NCBI GenBank assembly: GCA_034436015.1 | Contig: DAOTWG010000017.1 | Span: forward strand, 1 to 40,827 | DNA length: 40,827 nt | From: DAOTVX01 sp034436015 | Lineage (GTDB): Bacteria > Chloroflexota > Anaerolineae > Anaerolineales > Villigracilaceae | Direction of reading: 5' to 3' | In this document: positions 34,766 through 40,827 of the stretch, in pieces | Position numbering within the stretch: position 1 is the stretch's first letter | How the letters are laid out: each line of letters begins with the position of its first letter | The notes under the pieces: model-generated | Seen by the model: only the letters and a program-made list of their open reading frames with translations | The model's database searches: none | Told to the model about the DNA's origin: nothing | Program-made: the position numbers and the translations under genes

Positions 34766-36607
34766 CTACTCTACGGTTACACTCTTCGCCAGGTTGCGCG
34801 GCTGATCCACATCCAGACCACGAATCGCGGCAATATGGTATGCCAGCAACTGGAGCGGAATCACGGCTACGACCGGCGAGAGCAACCAGGGAGTCCGCGG
34901 AATCCAAAGAACATAATCTGCCAGCGAAGCGGCCAGTTCATCGCCATCCGTTGCCACCACTACCACTGTGGCGCCGCGCGCCTTTGCCTGCTGAATCTGG
35001 CTGATCATTTTCTCGCGCCAGGGATCTTCAGGAGCAAGGCAGATGACCGGCATCGCGCGATCAATCAACGCGATCGGCCCGTGCTTCATCTCGCCGGCCG
35101 GATAACCTTCCGCATGGATATACGAAATTTCCTTTAACTTTAGCGCCCCTTCATAGGCAATCGGCATGTTGATTCCCCGCCCCAGGTAGAGACAATCGCG
35201 CATATCCTTGAGCATCCAGGCAACCTTTTCGACTTCCGCTTCGCGCGCCAGGGTCTGACCAACCAGATCGGGCACAAGGCGCAAGTCAGCGACTAGCGCG
35301 CGACGGCGTTCCTCGCTCAGGACACCGCGTAGATCGGCAAGGAGCACCGCCAGCATATACTGATCCAATAACGGCGCGGTGAACGCTTTGGTGGAGGCCA
35401 CGCCGATTTCCGGCCCGCATTGCATAGAAATCGCTCCATCGGCTATGCGCATAGCCTGCGACCCTATTACATTGACAATGCTCCACAGAATCGCCCCTTT
35501 GCGCCGGCCTTCCTCCATGGCAGCCAGCGTATCGGCCGTCTCGCCAGACTGGGAGATTGCCAACACAACACTCTTATCATCCACCAATGGATCGCTATAG
35601 CGGAATTCCGAGGCAATGACTACCTCCGTAGGAATACGTGCAATCCGTTCAAAGTACACCTTACCGACCATACCAGCATAAGCAGCTGTACCGCAAGCCG
35701 TAATGTAGATTCGCGCAATTTGACGCGCCCGCTCTGGCGCCAGAGCCAGTTCTGGCAGACGAATGTATCCATTCTGAAAGTCTACTCGGCCGGCGAGGGT
35801 ATCCGTCAAGGAACGCACCTGTTCATGGATTTCCTTCTGCATAAAATGGCGATATTCGCCTTTTTCAGCAGAAACAGCATCCCAGGCAACCGTGTGCACC
35901 ACAGGCGTCACCCGCTCTCCTGCAAGAGTTTCTATCTCGATGGCGCTCGCCGTGACAACAGCCATCTGGCGCGACTCGAGAAAAACGACACGGCGTGTGT
36001 GCTCAAGGATCGCCGGGATATCGCTGGCGACGAAATTTTCGCCTTCGCCCAGACCAATCACCACACCGCCTGCGTTACCGATGCGCGCACAGATGATCCG
36101 CTCCGGCTCGTCGGCCGACATGAGCACAATACCGTGCGCGCCGCGCAACTGACCAAAGGCCTGCCGGGCGGCCTGACGTAAATCAAAGCCGGCTGCAAGG
36201 TAACGCTCGACAAGATGAACGATTACCTCCGTGTCCGTGTCCGAATTGAATCGGACTCCTTCTGCATCAAGCGCCTGGCGCAGTTCAAGGAAATTTTCCA
36301 CAATGCCGTTATGTACCACCACAACCCGGCCGGTACGCCCCAGATGCGGATGGGCATTGCGCGCCGAAGGCGCGCCGTGCGTGGCCCAACGTGTATGCCC
36401 CACGCCCGGTGACCCATGGAGTGGCGCCTTGTCCACCAATTCGGTCAAACGCGAGAGCTTTCCAGCGTCGCGGCGCACCTCAATCCGCCCATCCTGAATC
36501 ACAGCCAGCCCGGCCGAGTCATACCCCCGATATTCCAACCGTCTCAAGCCGTTGAGCACAATCGGCGCGGCATCGCGTGGGCCAACATAGCCAACTATTC
36601 CACACAT
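34766..36607 (-). CDS. glmS: glutamine-fructose-6-phosphate aminotransferase (isomerizing)
   Basis: Makes glucosamine-6-phosphate from fructose-6-phosphate and glutamine, the first step to UDP-GlcNAc. At 613 residues it is full length: N-terminal glutaminase with nucleophile C2 (MCGIVGYVG), HTRWATHG and HNGIVEN; two SIS domains with ACGTAAYAG and SQSGETADT; and the invariant C-terminus DxPRNLAKSVTVE. The ATG at 36607 has AAGG about 7 bases ahead. A 45-base leader follows an extended -10. No glmS ribozyme was seen in this short leader. Confidence 0.98.
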   Translation of the reverse strand: MCGIVGYVGPRDAAPIVLNGLRRLEYRGYDSAGLAVIQDGRIEVRRDAGKLSRLTELVDKAPLHGSPGVGHTRWATHGAPSARNAHPHLGRTGRVVVVHNGIVENFLELRQALDAEGVRFNSDTDTEVIVHLVERYLAAGFDLRQAARQAFGQLRGAHGIVLMSADEPERIICARIGNAGGVVIGLGEGENFVASDIPAILEHTRRVVFLESRQMAVVTASAIEIETLAGERVTPVVHTVAWDAVSAEKGEYRHFMQKEIHEQVRSLTDTLAGRVDFQNGYIRLPELALAPERARQIARIYITACGTAAYAGMVGKVYFERIARIPTEVVIASEFRYSDPLVDDKSVVLAISQSGETADTLAAMEEGRRKGAILWSIVNVIGSQAMRIADGAISMQCGPEIGVASTKAFTAPLLDQYMLAVLLADLRGVLSEERRRALVADLRLVPDLVGQTLAREAEVEKVAWMLKDMRDCLYLGRGINMPIAYEGALKLKEISYIHAEGYPAGEMKHGPIALIDRAMPVICLAPEDPWREKMISQIQQAKARGATVVVVATDGDELAASLADYVLWIPRTPWLLSPVVAVIPLQLLAYHIAAIRGLDVDQPRNLAKSVTVE

Positions 36608-36652
36608 GGTGAAGCCTTCAGAAGGACTATGTTCATAACACTAAAGACAATG

Positions 36653-36661
36653 ATTATACCA
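36653..36661 (-). promoter_or_regulatory. extended -10 promoter of glmS
   Basis: TGGTATAAT on the minus strand. Its -35 region would fall in the terminator hairpin of the upstream gene and does not match TTGACA. Confidence 0.6.
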
Positions 36662-36665
36662 GAAA

Positions 36666-36697
36666 GGAGAGCAGCGCCTGAAAAGGCGCTGCTCTCC
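36666..36697 (-). terminator. terminator of the TadG-like gene cluster
   Basis: A 13-bp perfect stem GGAGAGCAGCGCC/GGCGCTGCTCTCC with a 6-base loop, 24 bases after the stop of the second TadG-like gene. Only TTTCTGG follows, so the T-run is short. It lies directly over the -35 position of the glmS promoter. Confidence 0.7.
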
Positions 36698-36721
36698 GAG
36701 GGCACAAACCCTAGCTCAACG

Positions 36722-38191
36722 CTACTGCGCCAATTCAATCACCGTCGGCTGCGGCACACCAACGTTTTCATTGGCATCATAGGTCACATCCAGAGTCGAA
36801 CCACCATTGACAATCAAGGTGGAAACGACGATCTGGCTGCGAATAGCATTGGTGTTCACACTGCCGTTGATGGTCATCGGCGCATCCGGCGCCAGATAGG
36901 TGCCGGTCAATCTGATGTTAGAACCGCCGTTGAAGATAATGTTTGAGGTATTGCCCAACGGCATGTAAATCAGCAAGCCGGCGAAGGGGTCGCCCGGCGG
37001 CGGGCCCTTGAGATCAATGTCCGAACTGCCATTCCAGATAATATATCCTTTGGTCAGGTAGAAGAAAGCGTCATTGGCCTTAACGGTGGAGCCGCCGTTC
37101 ACGATCCATTGACCACTCCCGCTGGCATAGAAACGGATGCGATTCGGCGTGAACGTATTCGAACCATTCAGCGTCCAGGTGCCATTGCGGGTGTAGATCT
37201 CGATGTCAGGAATATTGAGCGTCGTCCCGCCATTGAAGGTGATGTTCTGGTCCTGCATCACAAAGATCACCCTACCCGTCGAGGTGAAGGTGGCGCTGCC
37301 ACCCAGGTTGAGGTTGCCATTCAGGCAATACACGCCTGGCTGGAAGACCGCCGTCATACCACCGTTGATCGTAATATCGCCGAACCTGCCAGGAGTGAAC
37401 GTAATTGTGCTGCCGCTGATGGTCTGCGTGCCGTTGGCGGAGCAAGTCGGCGGGGTCGGGATAGGTGGAATAAAACTGAAAGTCTCGCTGTTGATGACCA
37501 GCGGCGCGCCTTGCTGAATGCCGGGGGTCACGCTCGCGCCGACGTTCTTGCCGTAGGTGCCGCTCACCGTATAGCCATAGGTATCCATCACAACGCTTGC
37601 GCCGCCGTTAAGGAACAAGCCGTTTGCGCCGTTGCTATTGACAAAGATGCCGCTGTTACGCACCCGCACGTTGGCGCTGCCCTCGAGGAGAAAGGTGTTG
37701 TTACCGCTCGATCTGGTCGTGACGACGCCCATGCCGCTAAACAGGGGGCCTATCGTGCCCGGTCGAGCACGCACTACAGCCTCCGTACAGGTATCCAGGG
37801 TATCAACACCAACAATCTGGCCGAAATAGGGCTCCACGCTCGAGCGCACAATTACCTGAATATACTCATTGTTTCCTACATAGGGACTCTGCCGACCATC
37901 ATTAGGATTGCAATCTTGGGCAGAGGGAGGATTGTTGATGGTGACTTGGCTCTCCGTAAAGCCGTTTTGCGTCACGACCTGTCTGGCGATATTCTGCCAG
38001 TTCGTCTGGTTGTTGACTTTGGCTAACGCCGCCGCGAGTGCCGCCGCATCCGCTGCATTTTGGGCGTGGCGTCGCTCGGTAAAAGCTGCGCCGCTATCCA
38101 CTGCCAAGCCAACTACACCAACCAGGCCAAGGATAGCTAACGCCACCAGGACTAATACTTGCCCACGTTGCGATTTGCCATAAGGAAACAT
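36722..38191 (-). CDS. TadG-like secreted protein with parallel beta-helix repeats (second paralogue)
   Basis: A 489-residue protein beginning with a TadG/TadE-like N-terminus: short basic lead, SQRGQVLVLVAL and one transmembrane helix at about 11-32, then ERRHAQNAADAAALAAAL. A block at about 90-140 (NNPPSAQDCNPNDG, SPYVGNNEYIQV) matches the paralogue downstream. From about 170 to the end there are some ten repeats of the form [hydrophobic]-N-G-[G/S/N]-x-[S/T/A] (LNGGAS, INGGMT, FNGGTT, VNGGST, INGSVN), fitting a right-handed beta-helix. It ends in IELAQ. It is probably membrane-anchored with the helix outside; the role (adhesion, S-layer-like or pilus-linked) is unknown. The ATG at 38191 has a strong AGGAGG. 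Confidence 0.85.
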   Translation of the reverse strand: MFPYGKSQRGQVLVLVALAILGLVGVVGLAVDSGAAFTERRHAQNAADAAALAAALAKVNNQTNWQNIARQVVTQNGFTESQVTINNPPSAQDCNPNDGRQSPYVGNNEYIQVIVRSSVEPYFGQIVGVDTLDTCTEAVVRARPGTIGPLFSGMGVVTTRSSGNNTFLLEGSANVRVRNSGIFVNSNGANGLFLNGGASVVMDTYGYTVSGTYGKNVGASVTPGIQQGAPLVINSETFSFIPPIPTPPTCSANGTQTISGSTITFTPGRFGDITINGGMTAVFQPGVYCLNGNLNLGGSATFTSTGRVIFVMQDQNITFNGGTTLNIPDIEIYTRNGTWTLNGSNTFTPNRIRFYASGSGQWIVNGGSTVKANDAFFYLTKGYIIWNGSSDIDLKGPPPGDPFAGLLIYMPLGNTSNIIFNGGSNIRLTGTYLAPDAPMTINGSVNTNAIRSQIVVSTLIVNGGSTLDVTYDANENVGVPQPTVIELAQ

Positions 38192-38511
38192 AAGGACCTC
38201 CTTTGGGATACGAAGAGAACAGAAAACGCTTTCGCCTCTTATGGAGAAAAAGCCTTTGAAAATATTATACGACATAATTATAACAAAAAAATACGGATCC
38301 TTACAAATCAGTAAGGTAAACCAATAAGTGCCTTGTTTAAGGGGAAATTTGTGCACTCCAGTCACTACTTAAGCCTGACGTGTTTGCGCGTCCCGGCTAG
38401 GATTTTCCCTGAAAAAGGATAGGTGCGATACATTCTTGTAAGTAATACCACAAGGCAACCGGTGTTTGTAGCTTCGCAACAAAACAATCGGATATCGTTG
38501 TCATTACAAGC
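38192..38511. other. intergenic region between the two TadG-like genes
   Basis: About 320 AT-rich bases with no gene. It contains two TATAAT boxes facing the second TadG-like gene, at 38264-38269 and 38277-38282, the latter with a fair -35. A short minus-strand frame here overlaps the terminator and is not supported. Confidence 0.5.
38277..38306 (-). promoter_or_regulatory. promoter of the second TadG-like gene
   Basis: On the minus strand: TTGTAA (38301-38306), an 18-base spacer and a perfect TATAAT (38277-38282). A second TATAAT lies just downstream at 38264-38269. The leader is about 75 bases. Confidence 0.5.
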
Positions 38512-38544
38512 AAAAAAAGAACCGTCGAGCAGACACGACGGTTC
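38512..38544 (-). terminator. rho-independent terminator of the first TadG-like gene
   Basis: On the minus strand: 9-bp stem GAACCGTCG/CGACGGTTC with an 8-base loop and seven Ts (38518 down to 38512). It is about 47 bases after the stop at 38591. Confidence 0.92.
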
Positions 38545-38590
38545 CCAAAACCCTTGCAGGCACACTCAAAGATAGCGAGACAACCCTAAC

Positions 38591-39859
38591 CTACTGCGCG
38601 AGTTCCACTGCTCCACTGGAGGCTTGCTGGAAATTCTCATTCGCGTTGAACCAGATTTCACCATCAGCCGTGCCGCCATAGTAAATCGTGTCACTGATAA
38701 TCTGGCTGTGATAGCCGCTTGAGGCGCCTGTGCCGTTGACCTGGACCTCGGACCCCGGCAAAAGGATAGTCCCTGTCCAGTAAGAGGTAGAGTTGCCATT
38801 AAGAATGAATTTATTGGTGTTAGACGCCAGCGAATAAACCAGCAAACCGGCATAAGGGCCGCTGGTAGCCGCACTCAGTTGTACCGTAGCACCGCCGTTG
38901 ATATGAAAGTAGGCATCGTCCCTGAAGAACAACAACACTCCGTTGCCGCTCAAGATATCGCCCGCATTGATCGTCGCTTTGCCGCCGCTTATGCAATACA
39001 CGCCTGGCTGAAGATAAGCGTTACTTTCCAGAAAGTTTGCCGGTATGTTCCCCGGCGTTACCACCTTCGTGGTCGGATTTTTTGTCCCATTCTGAGTGCA
39101 GGTCGGGGTAGGAATGATGTTCTCCAATCTCGGTGGACAAGGGTAAGGAGGCGCACCCTCAACCACGACCGCCTGGGTAGAACCGTCTTCGGTATATAAT
39201 CTTCCGTTGCCATCGTATCCGCCAACCACCGCATACCCCGGCGCCCAAATTGCAGCTCTTCCGCCGGTATAGAGGGCGTTGCTCGCCGAGGAGTTCGAGA
39301 AAAGAGTACCGCCATGTACTTTCAAAACCACATTGCCCGTTGCTTCAAAGGCCTTGATCCCGGCAGGGTTAATACAGGAAAGAGCGACCATTGCATTCCC
39401 GTCGTACAGAGGGCCTGTCACGGGGGGGGTGGCGCGTGCTACCGACTCAACACAAATGGTAAATTGATGAATTCCTACGACCGGCGCGAAGTACGCCGGT
39501 GCTTTGGCGCGCAAAACAACCTGCACATACTCCTTGTCGCCCACATAGGGGCTTGCTTTGCCATCATTTGGCCGGCAATCGCGCGCCGTCGGCGGGTTAG
39601 AGATTTCTAGGAGTACAGGGTCAAAGCCGTTCTGACTCACAATTTGCGTTGCAACCGTCTGCCAGTTAGGTTGTTGCGACACGATCGCAAGCGCCGCCGC
39701 CAACGCCGCCGAGTCCGCAGCGCTCTGAGCGTGACGGCGTTCGCTAAAAGCCGAACCTCCATCCACCGCCACGCCCACTATAGCAAACAGACCAACGACC
39801 GCCGCTGCAACGAGAACCAACACTTGCGCCTGCTGGGATATCTTCCGTTGTCGCACCAT
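38591..39859 (-). CDS. TadG-like secreted protein with beta-helix-like C-terminal part (first paralogue)
   Basis: A 422-residue paralogue of the gene that follows it. The N-terminus has a transmembrane helix at about 10-32 (QVLVLVAAAVVG) and then SERRHAQSAADSAALAAAL, the TadG-like pattern. It shares the block SNPPTARDCRPNDG and SPYVGDKEYVQV (about 85-115), PGVYCISGG in the middle, and the ending FNANENFQ...VELAQ with the other protein. The repeat region is shorter and less regular (INGGATV, LNGNSTS, VNGTGAS). The ATG at 39859 has AGGAGGT 6 bases ahead. It follows TadE by 108 bases and ends at its own terminator. Likely secreted or surface-exposed. Confidence 0.85.
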   Translation of the reverse strand: MVRQRKISQQAQVLVLVAAAVVGLFAIVGVAVDGGSAFSERRHAQSAADSAALAAALAIVSQQPNWQTVATQIVSQNGFDPVLLEISNPPTARDCRPNDGKASPYVGDKEYVQVVLRAKAPAYFAPVVGIHQFTICVESVARATPPVTGPLYDGNAMVALSCINPAGIKAFEATGNVVLKVHGGTLFSNSSASNALYTGGRAAIWAPGYAVVGGYDGNGRLYTEDGSTQAVVVEGAPPYPCPPRLENIIPTPTCTQNGTKNPTTKVVTPGNIPANFLESNAYLQPGVYCISGGKATINAGDILSGNGVLLFFRDDAYFHINGGATVQLSAATSGPYAGLLVYSLASNTNKFILNGNSTSYWTGTILLPGSEVQVNGTGASSGYHSQIISDTIYYGGTADGEIWFNANENFQQASSGAVELAQ

Positions 39860-39967
39860 GGTCCACCTCCTAAACTTTCATCCTGTTCTCATATTACATT
39901 GAAATACACAATTGGAAATTAACACCTTCATTACAGTCTTCTTAGTAGAGATGCCGTCCCCCAACCA

Positions 39968-40405
39968 TTAGGGATTACATCCTGCTTTCAAAACAACGGC
40001 GGTCACCTGTGCTCGGAGAGGGATGCTCGCTCCTGCGACGAAAGGAACAATCGTATCATAGCGGTAGATCACCGTAATCTGAATCACATCCCCGGGCTTT
40101 GGATTGGCCGAGCTGGTTACCACAGTAACAGCAACCCGAGAGGCATCTGCCAAGTCAACCGGGCTGGAGGATGACTGACGAATCCTTTGTTCAATTTTGG
40201 TTTTATCCGCAGGGCACATGACCCCGTAAATAGCGCCCTCCTCCGCTGCATCTCGTAGAGCAATAAAGGAGAAAAAGGCTACGCCGAAATCAATCACACC
40301 CGCCAGCAGGATCATCAACGCGGTCAGCGTAAGCGCCAGTTCCACAAGACTCTGGCCGCGCCGTGCAGGAGCAACAAAGGGGAAACGCAAAACGGTCTTC
40401 TTCAT
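39968..40405 (-). CDS. TadE family pilus-assembly-like protein
   Basis: A 145-residue TadE-like protein, usually a minor pseudopilin of the Tad/Flp system. It has a basic N-terminus, the motif ARRGQSLVELALTLTALM at 14-31 with Glu after a hydrophobic turn, one transmembrane helix to about 46, then ALRDAAEEGAIYG and a small beta-rich outside domain. Its ATGA overlaps the stop of the gene before it, so the two are translationally coupled. No Tad ATPase, prepilin peptidase or Flp pilin is in the window. Confidence 0.88.
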   Translation of the reverse strand: MKKTVLRFPFVAPARRGQSLVELALTLTALMILLAGVIDFGVAFFSFIALRDAAEEGAIYGVMCPADKTKIEQRIRQSSSSPVDLADASRVAVTVVTSSANPKPGDVIQITVIYRYDTIVPFVAGASIPLRAQVTAVVLKAGCNP

Positions 40406-40827
40406 GGATACTTCTGACTGGTGTTGTTCGAATCCAACGGTGCGCAGTACGGGTCGGTCACTACTGACATGACGATACGAATGTCTGAAGCATTTTGATT
40501 AAACTCAAGACCTACTCGGATTTGCCAGGGCAACGTTCCCCCCGACGTAAACGGCAACGCCCAAGGCCCACCCGGAACAGAGAAACCGTTGCTCTGAACA
40601 CTGTAACCGGCCCAAACAGGAGTGCCATCAATGGTTACTCGATTCAGCGCCGTCGTCCCACCGCTGCTATTCCAGTATACGACAATACTGTTCGCCAGGA
40701 AGGGTTGCCCGATCAAGTTGTAAATTGTCCAACTAACATTGGCGCCAGCCGCAATCGGGCCACTATGTTTGAGAAAACATGAGAGCGGCGTATTTGTGCG
40801 CGTTGGGGTATTTGTGCGCGTTGGGGT
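40402..40827 (-). CDS. secreted protein with Thr/Pro repeat linker, 5' end outside the window
   Basis: The visible C-terminal 141 residues are open to the edge of the window. They begin with at least two copies of TPTRTN, then a beta-rich domain of about 110 residues (ANVSWTIYNLIGQ, VTIDGTPVWAG, IRVGLEFNQ) of the kind seen as a C-terminal surface or binding domain in Chloroflexota secreted proteins. Reading past the nominal TTG at 40716 is justified because the upstream codons make good protein text continuous with the domain. The stop overlaps the tadE start by four bases. The N-terminus, and so any signal or TadE/TadG segment, is not visible. Confidence 0.8.
   Translation of the reverse strand, partial: TPTRTNTPTRTNTPLSCFLKHSGPIAAGANVSWTIYNLIGQPFLANSIVVYWNSSGGTTALNRVTIDGTPVWAGYSVQSNGFSVPGGPWALPFTSGGTLPWQIRVGLEFNQNASDIRIVMSVVTDPYCAPLDSNNTSQKYP
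40792..40827. repeat. 18-bp tandem repeat encoding TPTRTN
   Basis: Two identical copies of ATTTGTGCGCGTTGGGGT lie head to tail and run to the window edge. On the minus strand each encodes Thr-Pro-Thr-Arg-Thr-Asn in frame. More copies probably follow outside the window. Confidence 0.9.

Noticed and set aside
36608..36652. Possible glmS ribozyme in the glmS leader
   Set aside because: The leader is only about 45 bases, too short, and no ribozyme core was seen.
37109..38026. 305-residue plus-strand frame antisense to the second TadG-like gene
   Set aside because: Shadow of repetitive beta-helix codons; the minus-strand gene has a strong ribosome-binding site, membrane anchor and paralogue.
38365..38565. 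66-residue minus-strand frame between the TadG-like genes
   Set aside because: It runs across the terminator hairpin of the upstream gene and has no protein-like pattern.

Overview
Organism. The window (about 55% G+C by eye) looks like a bacterial chromosome segment from the Chloroflexota, probably an Anaerolineae-type lineage. This is inferred from the gene mix: a mevalonate cluster pairing a bacterial class II HMG-CoA reductase with archaeal-type HMG-CoA synthase, thiolase and DUF35 genes; Thr/Pro-rich hexapeptide linkers in secreted proteins; TadE/TadG-like surface proteins; and several conserved-looking proteins with no recognised family. tRNA genes lack an encoded CCA end. No mobile element, phage gene, CRISPR array or rRNA was found.

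Layout. 0.3-5.8 kb (minus): two unrecognised proteins, a tRNA-Arg, Hsp20, Lon protease and a single-domain response regulator, packed tightly enough to be one transcription unit. 6.1-10.3 kb (plus): HMG-CoA reductase, HMG-CoA synthase, a thiolase-fold protein and a DUF35 zinc-ribbon/OB protein, ending at a clear terminator. 10.6-11.7 kb: a Tat-exported DUF362 lipoprotein gene behind a good sigma-70 promoter. 11.7-12.6 kb: almost 900 bases without a gene. 12.6-15.9 kb (minus): tRNA-Ser, a membrane protein and a ComEC/Rec2 DNA-uptake channel. 16.2-19.6 kb (minus): tetR - epimerase - degV - SDR operon with a 34-bp palindromic operator on its promoter. 19.7-25.3 kb (minus): GH130 glycosidase/phosphorylase, tryptophan-rich membrane protein, PD40 lipoprotein, CDP-alcohol phosphatidyltransferase, LpxL-like acyltransferase, a 78-residue protein and an RluA-type pseudouridine synthase. 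25.6-28.9 kb (plus): RicT/PSP1 protein, PIG-L deacetylase, MATE exporter. 28.8-31.7 kb (minus): MFS transporter, LipM-like octanoyltransferase, metallophosphoesterase. 31.9-34.7 kb (plus): pyruvate phosphate dikinase. 34.8-36.6 kb (minus): GlmS. 36.7-40.8 kb (minus): two paralogous TadG-like beta-helix proteins, a TadE protein, and the 3' part of a Thr/Pro-repeat protein running off the window.

How it fits together. The mevalonate genes supply three-step synthesis of mevalonate for isoprenoids, but the thiolase-like member has Glu where the catalytic Cys should be, so its role is in doubt. The hsp20-lon unit is a protein quality-control operon that appears to carry a tRNA. The TetR operon has the parts of a lipid- or ligand-responsive, self-regulated unit. 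The CDP-alcohol transferase and acyltransferase suggest membrane-lipid headgroup and acyl work. The last 4 kb build secreted or surface structures.

The strongest leads are the Cys-less thiolase in a DUF35/HMGS cluster, the ComEC whose beta-lactamase-like domain has lost its metal-binding signature, the tandem beta-helix TadG-like proteins, the tRNA embedded in the hsp20-lon unit, and the hairpin at the expected transcription start of the PPDK gene. All functions are read from sequence motifs by eye; no alignments or searches were run.
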